A stretch of DNA of 64,000 nucleotides, from assembly GCF_001418685.1 (NCBI RefSeq), contig NZ_LIVM01000002.1, forward strand, positions 109,757 through 173,756, given 5' to 3'. The stretch comes from Apibacter mensalis. GTDB lineage: Bacteria; Bacteroidota; Bacteroidia; Flavobacteriales; Weeksellaceae. Below are positions 55,279 to 64,000 of the stretch, piece after piece. The stretch's first letter is position 1, and the number at the start of each line of letters is the position of its first letter. The notes beneath the pieces were generated by a model, which was given only the letters and a program-made list of their open reading frames with translations, was not told the DNA's origin and did not search any database. A program made the translations under genes and the position numbers.

Positions 55279-55628
55279 TTTTCAAAATATAATAATTCTT
55301 CATCCATAAAATATTGAATTATCGCTTTTTTCATAAGCAAGGTTTGTTCATTAGGCTTTAAGTCAGGAAGTTTTTCAATTAATTTATAATGTGGCCATTG
55401 ATCCTTATCGTATCCATCGAGCTTATAATAACCGAAAGGTTCCAACAATCTACAAACAGCTATATGTATCAGATTCATTTTTTCATCTTTTTTATACTTT
55501 TTATATCCTAACCCTAGCTCCTGTAGACCTATTAAAAAAATCATCGTATTTAAATCGGGGATATCCTCCTGTGCAAACTTTTCTTTAAAAAAAATTTCAA
55601 TTTTACTCCATTGTTGAGCTTCGTTCAT
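55275..55628 (-). CDS. Conserved hypothetical protein
   Basis: 117 residues, soluble, mostly helical, no signal peptide. Opening NEAQQWSKIEIFFKEKFAQEDIPDLNTMIFLIGLQELG and FGYYKLDGYDKDQWPHYKLIEKLP look like a conserved flavobacterial protein of unknown function. No motif recognised. Confidence 0.65.
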   Translation of the reverse strand: MNEAQQWSKIEIFFKEKFAQEDIPDLNTMIFLIGLQELGLGYKKYKKDEKMNLIHIAVCRLLEPFGYYKLDGYDKDQWPHYKLIEKLPDLKPNEQTLLMKKAIIQYFMDEELLYFEK

Positions 55629-55984
55629 AATATTGATTGTTACATGTTCTTATAAATTAATAATAAAATATAAATCATTTTTCAAAATTATAAAAATATC
55701 TTATTAGTTATGTTATTTTTAAATCTTTAAAAATATTGTTCTTTTTACATATTTATATTATTATTAAATTAAAAAAGACATTTAGTCCAGATATTCTTAC
55801 TTATATTATTCTTATAATAAATAAGAATTATATGTTTTTTACTCTGTCAAATATACTTCCGGGAGATTAGTTGTGAATTTTTAATTAAACTGAAATTATC
55901 TTATTTTTTTTAATATACAGTTAATATTTATAAAGAATTAAAGTTAATTCCAAACTTATTAAATTATTTAACAATAAAACGAAG
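55629..55984. other. Intergenic region left of tRNA-Leu
   Basis: 356 bp, extremely AT-rich. Nothing recognised. Confidence 0.4.
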
Positions 55985-56068
55985 TACTCACGACCGGATT
56001 CGAACCGGCACATCCGTATGGACACCACCCCCTCAAGATGGCGTGTCTACCAATTCCACCACGTGAGT
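55985..56068 (-). tRNA. tRNA-Leu (anticodon GAG)
   Basis: 84 nt. Acceptor stem ACTCACG / CGTGAGT pairs fully, discriminator A. Anticodon stem CCATC / GGTGG with loop TTGAGGG gives GAG. Long variable arm (GTGTCCATACGGATG region) of class II tRNAs and T-arm CCGGTTCGAATCCGG. No encoded CCA. It borders the accessory island. Confidence 0.95.
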
Positions 56069-56405
56069 CTTTAATTTTTTAGATGTGATTATCAATTAAA
56101 TAACATATAAATATATCAATTATTTACATGAAAACCATTTTACTTTTGTCACTTTTTAGTGTATGTGATAAATATTTTATGCTAGTCATACTACTAAATA
56201 GTAAGGCTGAATAATAATACCTCAATACAACTAGCAAATTTAATAAAAATAATAAAATATAAAATTTTCATTGACATTTAATTTCAAACCGGTTTAATCT
56301 TCTAAATTTGAAATTACATGCATTATATTGTCATCCTGTTATACCAATTTCGATAGTACATATAGGAAACTACCAATGGAGTCGACATCTGCTAATACAA
56401 TTTCA
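56069..56405. other. Intergenic region between tRNA-Leu and helicase fragment
   Basis: 337 bp, AT-rich. No integrase, direct repeat of the tRNA end or ORF recognised. Confidence 0.4.
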
Positions 56406-56698
56406 TTAAATAATTTTAATCTCATCACTACTAAACCATTCGAATTTTATAAGATTATTCCTTAACATTTCAGGATTATTAGTATAAGCGACAATAGCCA
56501 AACTTTCTTTTGCTCTACTACATGCAACATAGAATAATCGTCGGGTTCTATCCATACCCGTTTCTTTTCCTTCTTGAATATTTTTTTCATCATTTGTCGA
56601 TAAAGGAGTGACCTCGAATAATTTATCATAATTAAACAAAAAGCCTCGTGATTCTTCATCATCAATTACCACCATTACTCGTTCGTACTCTAAACCTT
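56406..56698 (-). pseudogene. UvrD/Rep-type helicase, C-terminal fragment
   Basis: The minus strand reads VKGLEYERVMVVIDDEES, then MDRTRRLFYVACSRAKESLAIVAY, motifs V and VI of superfamily-1 helicases, and ends normally. Everything upstream of 'KGLEYERV' is missing: the frame starts exactly where the neighbouring lipoprotein gene ends (around 56699-56703). It is therefore the 3' end of a helicase gene cut by a recombination or insertion at this junction. Confidence 0.75.
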
Positions 56699-57169
56699 TT
56701 ACTTGCCGTCAAATTCGACTTGTCCATTACTTATCCATTGATTATCTTTCCACTCACCGTCACACATTTGTACCCCAGACCAAACTACTTTTGATTTTTT
56801 GATGTCGATAATGACACATTGATAGTTTTCATGTAGCATACTGTCTTTGTCTGATAATTCAACATAGCCTTTGCTAATAGCATCCATTTTAACATAATGT
56901 TTATTTTCAGATATTTTAATATCAATGGAGTAAATGCCTGTATAAGTCGTATCTTCATATTCGTCACCATATCCTTCGATTTTAGATATAACCCCATTTT
57001 TATTAAGTCTTGGCTTTGAATAGAGTTTGAATTCTTTATTGTAATTTAAGAAGATTAATTCTTCTTGTTCGCTGATTTTTAGTCTGTAAACAGGTTGTTC
57101 TGTTTTTGCTGTTGTTTTTACACATGAGATGTTAAACATGAGTAATGTGATATATATTAAATGTTTCAT
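56699..57169 (-). CDS. Hypothetical lipoprotein, island member
   Basis: 156 residues. Signal peptide MKHLIYITLLMFNISC with lipobox Cys16. The rest is beta-rich (YRLKISEQEELIFLNYNKEFKLY, GYGDEYEDTTYTGIYSIDIKI, VWSGVQMCDGEWKDNQW). No family recognised. It follows the 234-residue lipoprotein gene by 35 bp. Its stop codon lies on the junction with the helicase fragment. May be an immunity protein of the effector cluster (inference). Confidence 0.65.
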   Translation of the reverse strand: MKHLIYITLLMFNISCVKTTAKTEQPVYRLKISEQEELIFLNYNKEFKLYSKPRLNKNGVISKIEGYGDEYEDTTYTGIYSIDIKISENKHYVKMDAISKGYVELSDKDSMLHENYQCVIIDIKKSKVVWSGVQMCDGEWKDNQWISNGQVEFDGK

Positions 57170-57204
57170 CTTCTACCTTCATTATTCTTCAATTTATCGT
57201 TTTT

Positions 57205-57885
57205 TTATGTGCTGCAATCCATAGTATAAAAATCTAGAATGGTTAAATACCATTTATTATCCGGTTGTGTAAGATAAAATATGAAAATATTTTTTTCATC
57301 ATTCGGTAATATATCTGGAAAGTTTTCTATATATACAACTTTAACTGTTTTAGGGGCTATTTTATCGGCAATGGATTGATATTCCTCCCAAACAGGATTT
57401 TTTTCAAATTGATAGTGTTTTAATTCCCAATGATAATAATCAAGCGCTATTTTTAAAGCCTCAATATTTTTTTCTTTTGGATTGGCATACAGACCTAGTT
57501 TAGTAACTTTTTCACTACATGAATTAAATGTAGGATATTGTTCATATCGTATTTTAGGATTGCCAGATATTGAAACCCCTAGCAATTCATCTTCTACCCA
57601 AGACGGTATAGTATTTTCAATTATTTTATTATTCGATTTAAATTGTTCAATTCTTCTCATTGTTGGGCTGGTACTCGCATTATATACAATGAAAAGTCCT
57701 ATATCTTTATGAATATATTGGTTAATTCCTTCAAAATCCTTTTTATTAAAAAAGTTAATAAGTTGATACACCGTTGGTTCAAACTCTTGTTGTGAGATTG
57801 TTTGAGTAACTGCTGGTTGATTTTCTATTTTTTGACTGCATGATAGGTTAGCCAATGACCATAGAATTAGTAATAATATTCTCAT
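57205..57885 (-). CDS. Hypothetical lipoprotein, island member
   Basis: About 226 residues from the ATG at 57885 (MRILLLILWSLANLSC, lipobox Cys16). An upstream ATG at 57909 adds eight residues and is less likely. The body resembles a SnoaL/NTF2-like arrangement at the start (FEPTVYQLINFFNKKDFEGINQYIHKDIG), then YYHWELKHYQFEKNPVWEEY and a C-terminal WYLTILDFYTMDCST. Function unknown; a periplasmic immunity or accessory protein is inferred from context. Confidence 0.65.
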   Translation of the reverse strand: MRILLLILWSLANLSCSQKIENQPAVTQTISQQEFEPTVYQLINFFNKKDFEGINQYIHKDIGLFIVYNASTSPTMRRIEQFKSNNKIIENTIPSWVEDELLGVSISGNPKIRYEQYPTFNSCSEKVTKLGLYANPKEKNIEALKIALDYYHWELKHYQFEKNPVWEEYQSIADKIAPKTVKVVYIENFPDILPNDEKNIFIFYLTQPDNKWYLTILDFYTMDCST

Positions 57886-57969
57886 TTTAAAATTGTTTCT
57901 TTTTATCATTACATCAACCTTTTAATATTATTTAAGACTAATTCTTTTTTATTTCTATTGATTTAATAT

Positions 57970-58506
57970 TTATTCAATAGTTTTTACATCATTAATAGCC
58001 AGTAAATTATATCTAGCTCCGTTTGAATAAACCTTTAATAAAAATGCGGTATTTCGTGTTCGTATATTTCTTTTCCTACAATATTTTGTAATTATTTCAT
58101 GGTTAACAACGGTTAAGTAAATATTTACATTATCTTGTTTAAAGTTAAATGCAGTGGGTTCTGTATTATTCTTTTTATATTGATAATAAAGAATAAATTC
58201 GAGTTTTTTAGATAAAAAACCATCCATTTTTTCTTCATCATATATATAGTTTCCTTTTCCACAATAATCAGATAATGTTGCTTCAAATTGCACCTTATCC
58301 ACTTGTATAGAATCTATATTGTTAGGTATAGCATATATATTTGATAATGAGATTTTTTCACCATTTATTAGGGTAAGGGAATTACTAAGAATGAAGTTTA
58401 CATCTTCTGATTCTATGTTTGTTTGAACTGGGTTAGTGTTAGACACATTTCCTCCGCTGCAATTAACGATAAAGGGAATGAGTAAACAGAGTGCTATTTT
58501 TTTCAT
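57970..58506 (-). CDS. Hypothetical lipoprotein, probable immunity partner of the peptidase-like effector
   Basis: 178 residues. Signal peptide MKKIALCLLIPFIVNC with lipobox Cys16. The body is beta-rich, with CGKGNYIYDEEKMDGFLSKKLEFILYYQY and a Cys-containing KYCRKRNIRTRNTAFLLKVY. Its ATG overlaps the TGA of the effector's C-terminal part (ATGA at 58506-58503), the tight coupling expected of effector-immunity pairs. No family match; the immunity role is inference. Confidence 0.6.
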   Translation of the reverse strand: MKKIALCLLIPFIVNCSGGNVSNTNPVQTNIESEDVNFILSNSLTLINGEKISLSNIYAIPNNIDSIQVDKVQFEATLSDYCGKGNYIYDEEKMDGFLSKKLEFILYYQYKKNNTEPTAFNFKQDNVNIYLTVVNHEIITKYCRKRNIRTRNTAFLLKVYSNGARYNLLAINDVKTIE

Positions 58507-60619
58507 TTTCTTTTAGATTTTCTTATTTGGGATACCGTATATTTTTTATATCCGGCATCTGATGAAAAATAGGTATTTCTTTTGTCAGCCACACCTTCTA
58601 ATTTATATTCTTTGCATTTACAATACAACCTATTTTCATTGGAGGCTCCTACGTTTTTATTTCCCATAGCATTATCATGAAATAAAAAATATTTTCCAAC
58701 TGAATCATTCCCCATTCCCACTATTACCATAAAATGATCGGTGGTTTTATCCGCATTAGGGGAGCCGGGGTGATTATCAACTCCAACCATTACGGGTATT
58801 TTATTTTTAATTGAATCTTTTAAATATTGGATCCCTTTTTTAAATTCTTCTTTTTGAACTCCTTTCTTTCTTCCTAGAATGTCTTGTGCTAAGAAAATTT
58901 GAAAAATATCAGGATTTATATTTGTTCCTTTACTATCATCCAGCCTTTAGATTTAAGGGTAAAATTAACTCTCTCCATTTCTGCTAAAGCATAAGCAAAA
59001 CAGTTTTCTTCAATACCTGGTGTTTTCCCACCAATAAAATCTTCCTTATCAATAAATGAACTAATGTTTGCCCAATCTCCACAAACACATATATCAACCT
59101 CGAACCATTTACCTTCTTGATTTAGCCAGACATTTTTTTCAGTATCATTGGCATCATTAGAGCCGCAATAAATAACATTTTCTTCATCTGCCAATACGGT
59201 AAGGCTAAGTTGTAATTTCTTCTCTGAGTGTTTTTCAATAGCTTCTTTCCATTTTTTTGTCGTTACTTCATCTTTTCCTTTCAGAGCTATTTTATAGAGT
59301 GCAAAACGTTGGTCGTTTATCTCGTTTCTTACTTTTGCTTCAAATATTCCTTTTACATCTTCACCGTTATCAGCAAATTCATTACCAATTGATTTATATT
59401 GTTGAAAAGGGATATTACCGGATATGATGTTATTTTTGTCTTTAATGGTAACGGTGATTTTTTTTGCAAATAGATTTGCAGTATCTACTACAATATATAC
59501 TATATCACCTATAGCTGCTGAATTTATTTTTTTGTACTCTTTAGTTTTAGTATCCTGTTGGGCAAAATAGGCATCTAATACCGTTGGATTATCCCCAAAA
59601 GGCGGTTTGTTTAATGTAACTGTTTGTCCCGTTTTCGTTATTTGAATTCTTGCTCCGCTCGATTGCCCTGCATGGGTAGTTCCTTCAATAGACCCACCTA
59701 TATTGCCTGAGTTTGTTGCCCTGCTGGCATGTGAATCATTAGAACACGAAGTAAAAAACAGACAGAAAAATAGCGCCATAATAAAAGCAGCATGGAATTT
59801 TCCTTTTCCGTATTTATTATCTAGTTTTTGTTGTAAATGGTGTATGTGAAGAGTTTTTTTATAGTTTTCTCCAAAAGAGAAATGAATAGATAGAGAGGCA
59901 CTTTTGACGGATTTATCAGGTTGCAGATGATAGATGCCTTCATAGAGCTCTAGCTTGGGAATATCTTGCTTTTTTATTTTTATTTTTCTGAGCTCAGCTA
60001 ACGCTTGTAAGTCTGATAATTCGTGTTGTTCTTGTAGTTTTCCGGTTATTTTTATTTCTGTGTCAGTTATTGGTTTACTTTTTTCTTGTAGGGTAAAAAG
60101 TATGCTTTCCATTAATTTTACATTTTTTACTTCACGAGGTACTGCGGTGTAAGGAGGAAGTAACAGACCAATTGCACTGTATGAGCATAGGGATGACATT
60201 ATATTTCTTTTATGGGCATAATAGTTTTGATAAGCCTTAAATAGTTTTTGAGCATTACCTCCTAAGTACTTATGGGAAAGGTCGTTGAGTATCCTATCTG
60301 CTTTTTTTTGTATTTCAATGACATTGGTAAGGTCGTGCAGAGTGCCTTGTGGTGAGATTATCATTTGCAAATTGGAAGTAATCAGATCTAATTTCTTATG
60401 TAGGATTTTATCGGTTTCAGACATACGAGTGCTCCAATATTGGGGTTTAAAAGTTTCCCAACCTACGTTAAAAAACTCTTTCACCGGGTAACGGGTGCAG
60501 TATATGAGTGCGGTTTTATCGTTCTTCTCTTCCATGCCATGGATGAGGGTCTGCTCTTCTTGTAAAAAGCGGTAAAATTGTTGTGTTGTTTTGGGTTTAT
60601 AGGGCGGTGAGGACGTCAT
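58503..60619 (-). pseudogene. Large effector-like protein with papain-like peptidase/amidase end, frameshifted
   Basis: An intact 567-codon frame (60619-58916) and a 95-codon frame (58790-58503) join if one base is restored near 58930 (run of A in GTAAAGG on the minus strand); the joined product is ~705 residues. Parts: a soluble helical N-terminus (1-275); an internal lipoprotein-like signal FIMALFFCLFFTSC (279-292); a beta-rich module 320-480 with LDAYFAQQDTKTKEYKKINS, also seen in the neighbouring amidase gene; then a putative Cys (C540 in EENCFAYALAEM) and, after the frameshift, a putative His (TTDHFMVIVGMGND) and Asn/Asp (FHDNAMG), in the order of papain-like peptidases or amidases. Fold and activity are inference. 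Confidence 0.6.
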
Positions 60620-60652
60620 TGGATTTTTATTTTTTCATTTTTCAATTATTTA

Positions 60653-61054
60653 TTATTTCGGTATGGTGAAAAGCTCTTTTAACTCAGTCTCATATAAATC
60701 ATCAAAATTGTAAATCTTCTTTGAAACAACTTTTCCATTCTTATATTGTGTTACGATTTTATAGTCTTTGCCGAATTCATCGGGATGATAATAGGTGGTT
60801 TCGATTAAATCGCCTTTTTCATCGTATGTTTTCCATAAACCAACTTGGATTCCTGTACCATTAAAAATTCCTTGACATCCTGATAATTTTAATTTTCCAT
60901 TTGGAAAATACTCTATTATAGGTTTTTGACATGAAGCACTATCAGTTGATAAAGTTTTATTAAACTCATGTTTATTTTCGTCTGCAAAACTTGTATTACA
61001 TGAAATCAATACTATTGCAAATAGTAAATATATATTCTTTTTACAATGACTCAT
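60653..61054 (-). CDS. YwqK-like (MORN-type repeat) lipoprotein, probable immunity partner of the amidase
   Basis: 133 residues. Signal peptide MSHCKKNIYLLFAIVLISC with Cys19 lipobox. Repeats of the YwqK type: IIEYFPNGKLKLSGCQG, QVGLWKTYDEKGDLIETTYY, QYKNGKVVSKKIYN. YwqK proteins act as antitoxins or immunity proteins in several contexts. The gene starts 2 bp after the stop of the amidase gene, so pairing with it is likely (inference). Confidence 0.7.
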   Translation of the reverse strand: MSHCKKNIYLLFAIVLISCNTSFADENKHEFNKTLSTDSASCQKPIIEYFPNGKLKLSGCQGIFNGTGIQVGLWKTYDEKGDLIETTYYHPDEFGKDYKIVTQYKNGKVVSKKIYNFDDLYETELKELFTIPK

Positions 61055-61056
61055 AA

Positions 61057-62408
61057 TTAAAATTTTTTTAAGTTTTTTAGCAGTCCGTCCCTTATCTGAA
61101 CGGATATTTCATCTATTTTTGTAAACAAAAGTTTTGCATCTTTTGGAGAAGTTACGAAACCTAATTCAATTAAAACTTTTCTTTTAGTTTTATTTGATTT
61201 ACCCAATACTTGCAATCCTCTTATATCCTGTTTAGGGGAATTTTTCTCCACCTCCACAATATCATAACTGCTAAATATATCAACCGCCAACTCCTTACTT
61301 AAACGAATGACTTCATCATTTCCAACGTTCGGGTAAATCACATGAGATCCTGAAGCTTTATATCCTGCAACACCGTCCGCATGTATTGATATAAAATAAT
61401 CAGCTTTATTATCATTAGCTAAATCGATACGTTTTTTTCGTGTATTTTCATCATCATTACCCGATAATGATCGTCTTCTCTTGTTAAAAGTACGGAATAA
61501 CCCAATTCTTCTAAGAGTTTTTTTAGTTTTATTGAGACATCATATACTAAAAATTTTTCATTTCTATCAGGATCTTCCTTAGTTGAAATAATTAATGATA
61601 AATCATCAATAACATATTGAGGAAGATCTTCTACATTTGAAGTGGATGTTTTATTGTCTTTGGATTTATATGTATATATATAACTTACTGCACCTGTACT
61701 TCCTTTCTCATAACCATGACCAGCATCGATAATTATTAAAGGTAATTTTGGTTTTACTTCAAATAGATTTTTTTCTTCATTTAAAAAATCATAATACCTT
61801 GATCCCTTAACCGCATCGAATTCACCTGCAAAGAAGCTTTTAAATGTTACCCTAATTGCGGTTGTTTCTTTTATTTTTGCCCTTACAAATAAGAAAGTGT
61901 TTTTGGTTTTGGTATTTTTTAACTTTTCTTGTAATTCTTGATATTTTTTATCGTCTTTAGGGCGAAGTTCTATTTCCTTTGCATAAGTAATGGAGCCGTC
62001 TAGGGTATATTCCATTTCTGTTTTTTCTTCACCATTGACTAAAAAAGGAACCGGATTATTGGAATACAGGTTTTGGGTAGTATCGGTATTTTCAATTTCC
62101 CTAAGACTGAGCACTAATTTACCTTTTCGGGGAGTACCGTAACATTTGGCAACCAGATAAATTTTGTCACCCAAAGAGGCTTGATTTAATTTCACATAGA
62201 CATATTCATCTTTTTTGTTGAGTACAAGTACTTTACGGGCGAAGTACACGTCGGCTACATTTATGATAAAATCATCCTGATGAACCATATCATAGACAAT
62301 TTGATTGGGGTTTACTGAATAGGAATCGGTTTGAGGTTGTAGCACACTTTTGTCGGATTGATTGGGTTGTGATTGTTTATTGTCCGGCGAGGTTGCTTCT
62401 TTTTCCAT
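61057..62408 (-). pseudogene. N-acetylmuramoyl-L-alanine amidase (Amidase_3) effector-like gene, frameshifted
   Basis: The 329-codon frame (62408-61419) ends shortly after GYSVLLTRED; the missing C-terminal half continues in another frame to 61057. One restored base near 61470 joins them into ~450 residues. N-terminus polar with no signal peptide (MEKEATSPDNKQSQPNQSDK). A beta-rich module follows (~35-195, VADVYFARKVLVLNKKDEYV), then the catalytic domain: first zinc His H231 in IIIDAGHGYEKGS, third ligand in FISIHADG and catalytic Glu in VLIELGFVTSPKDAKLL, the last two after the frameshift. A cell-wall amidase without a Sec signal fits delivery by a contact-dependent machine (inference). Confidence 0.75.
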
Positions 62409-62449
62409 TTTGGGTTATAAGTTTATTTTTTTGTTTATGTATCTAACTT

Positions 62450-63013
62450 TTAATATGATTTATTTTTGACGTTGAAACATGTAGGATCATTAATTGAATT
62501 TATGATTAAATTAATTTCATTTCCTTTCTTTCTTGACATACTATATTTACAGATTTGAATAGTATTTCCCGATCGGATTTGTTCCATGGATATTAATTCT
62601 AATAAGTTGTTTTTATCCTTTTCAATGATGAATTTATCAACCGTTAAATGTCTGGTTTCTTGTATAATTTCTAAGGTATATTTTTTTTACTTACTTTTGT
62701 CAAAGTAAATGTTAAATCATTTCTATCACCATAGTTACTAATTACTAATTTATAATTTTCTTTAAATTTTATATTTCCTTATTCTATTTGAATTATAAAA
62801 TGATCATACGGTTGTTTCGATACTAATTTTTTATGGAGTTCCCCTGCATTATCAAATTGAATATGAAAAATATTATTTTTAATACTATGAGCTTCGCTCT
62901 CATCTTGAATCTTTTGTTTACTATAAACATTTTTAACTTGTCCTTGACAAGAAAAAATTAATAAAATTATTAGAATAAAAAAGATTCCTTTATTTTTTTA
63001 TTAATACACTCAT
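62450..63013 (-). pseudogene. Lipoprotein pseudogene, island member
   Basis: The minus strand reads KNKGIFFILIILLIFSC (a clear lipobox), QGQVKNVYSKQKIQDESEA and onward, then an in-frame TAA after HFIIQIE. The same frame continues GNIKFKENYKLVISNYGDR, then shifts to EIIQETRHLTVDKFIIEKDK and ends FNVKNKSY. The start is also disrupted at a run of A near 62996. It precedes the amidase gene by 41 bp. It was probably another lipoprotein of the cluster. Confidence 0.65.
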
Positions 63014-63182
63014 TATATTTCATTATACCTTTTCATATTTCTGTAAACTTCTTCCTTTCTTCAAAACCATTGGAGACTTTTACATTTCCATTAATTGCTC
63101 GTGATACCAATAAAATATGTATGATTAATAGATAAATTAAATCAAAAATAATTATATTATACTAAGCGTGTTTAACAATGTC

Positions 63183-64000
63183 CTATTTTTCAAATTCACC
63201 GATTAAAATCCTTCCCCCTCGATTTTCAGGCTCTGGTTTATCATGGAATGATGCATGAAAAATAATAAACTTATCTTTATAAAACCCAATCGGACGAGAG
63301 GCAGAAAAAAAGCCTGTAAACTTTTGTTCAAACCAAGTTTGTCCATAATCATACGAATATCGGATCGACGGATATATAGATGATAAAGATTTATAGTCGC
63401 ATACAAAATTTTTATAGCGGTAAAAGTTAGCATTATTTGAATCAATTGTGTATAACTCTTTTTCCTCTTCATTATAAAAAGTTGCAGACGTTTTTAACAG
63501 GTTAGGTTTACCCAAAATAAAAGTGTCATCTTGATATAGTAAGATATCATAGTTATTTTTAAAACTTTTGATGATTTGCTGGTTTTGGGTTTTAGGGTCA
63601 TAACTGATGATCTGATTTTTTTGTAAAGTTAGAATATTACCCTGCGCAGTTAAATAAAATGGCTGATTGTTTAAATAGTCTGGCAAGGGGTATTCTTCTT
63701 CTCGATTCAATAAATTAATCAGTTTTAAATCGCCTCGATTGGAATATATGACATATTTACCATTAAAATTTTCATAATTGATTTTAGCATCAGAAGCATA
63801 TTCATCTATTTTAACCAATTTTAGACTCTTATGATCTAAAAGATATTGGGAAATTTTTTTACTGTTATCGGGTAATCTACTTTGAGCTTCTACTAATGAA
63901 TAATCCTGGCTGGTATCAATCCATTTCATCTCTTGTTCGGGTAGCAATAATTCTTGATAACTTTTGCCCCGATCTTTCGATATATGTAGTACCGCTTGAT
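63183..64000 (-). CDS. BNR/sialidase-like beta-propeller protein, 3' part (5' end outside window)
   Basis: The frame is open to the right edge; the ATG at 63947 is internal, because upstream codons read AVLHISKDRGKSYQELLLPEQEMKW. Two Asp-box-like motifs are visible (HISKDRGKSY, IRYSYDYGQTWFE), typical of BNR-repeat propellers. Other repeats: YVIYSNRGDLKLINLLNRE, LTAQGNILTLQKNQIISYD. There are no catalytic sialidase residues in the visible part. It could be a lipoprotein or a component of the adjacent cluster; function unknown. Confidence 0.6.
   Translation of the reverse strand, partial: QAVLHISKDRGKSYQELLLPEQEMKWIDTSQDYSLVEAQSRLPDNSKKISQYLLDHKSLKLVKIDEYASDAKINYENFNGKYVIYSNRGDLKLINLLNREEEYPLPDYLNNQPFYLTAQGNILTLQKNQIISYDPKTQNQQIIKSFKNNYDILLYQDDTFILGKPNLLKTSATFYNEEEKELYTIDSNNANFYRYKNFVCDYKSLSSIYPSIRYSYDYGQTWFEQKFTGFFSASRPIGFYKDKFIIFHASFHDKPEPENRGGRILIGEFEK

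Noticed and set aside
55985..56068. tRNA-Leu as an attachment site of an integrative element
   Set aside because: No integrase gene and no repeated copy of the tRNA 3' end was found in the window; only the position next to the island is suggestive.
58503..61475. Programmed ribosomal frameshifting in the two effector-like genes
   Set aside because: No slippery heptamer with a downstream structure is evident at either site; independent single-base losses are the simpler explanation, supported by the broken lipoprotein next door.

Overview
This is about 64 kb of AT-rich DNA (roughly 30% G+C by eye) from a member of the Bacteroidota. It is most likely a flavobacterium of the Weeksellaceae type, possibly a host-associated lineage such as Apibacter, but the species is not provable from the sequence. 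Four things support this. Promoters match the Bacteroidota -7 consensus TAnnTTTG, sometimes with an upstream TTTG. Ribosomal protein S16 has a long charged tail. The keto-acid dehydrogenase E1 alpha and beta subunits are fused. WbqC, DUF5686, DUF6702, a TonB receptor and PdxST are present with little Shine-Dalgarno signal.

Positions 1-19 kb hold core genes: the end of topoisomerase IV subunit A, superoxide dismutase, PnuC, a tyrosine phosphatase, a ZntA-type P-ATPase, a MenI-MenF menaquinone pair, a DtxR-type metal regulator divergent from a TonB receptor, WbqC, a subtilase, SRPBCC and NUDIX proteins, a DUF5686 outer-membrane protein, and clpP, HIT and greA. Positions 19.3-19.8 kb hold a compact CRISPR array: three identical 47-bp repeats and two 30-bp spacers, with type II-C geometry. 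No cas gene lies in the window. A candidate anti-repeat (tracrRNA-like) lies about 200 bp upstream.

Positions 20-46.7 kb hold thiL, rpsP-rimM, accA, an HD hydrolase and purB. Next comes a five-gene metal-efflux operon (czcC-czcB-czcA-response regulator-sensor kinase). It is followed by a surface protein, a secreted ecotin, a fused E1 dehydrogenase, recF-DUF721, an M1 peptidase, folA, small membrane or lipoproteins and a Gfo/Idh oxidoreductase.

Positions 46.7-50.9 kb are a decaying accessory locus. An intact cupin and an intact SDR gene sit beside broken remnants of a carboxymuconolactone decarboxylase and an AraC regulator. Positions 50.9-55.7 kb carry pdxT-pdxS, a LOG-family hydrolase, DUF6702, a lipocalin-like lipoprotein and an OmpA-type lipoprotein.

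From tRNA-Leu(GAG) at 56.0 kb to the right edge lies an accessory island on the minus strand. It has a 5'-truncated UvrD-type helicase end, then a closely packed run of lipoprotein genes alternating with two large effector-like genes: a papain-like peptidase candidate and a peptidoglycan amidase without a signal peptide. Both share a similar module ahead of the catalytic part, each is followed immediately by a small lipoprotein gene (possible immunity), and both are broken by single-base frameshifts. A third lipoprotein gene is also degenerate. This looks like a decaying interbacterial effector-immunity cluster.
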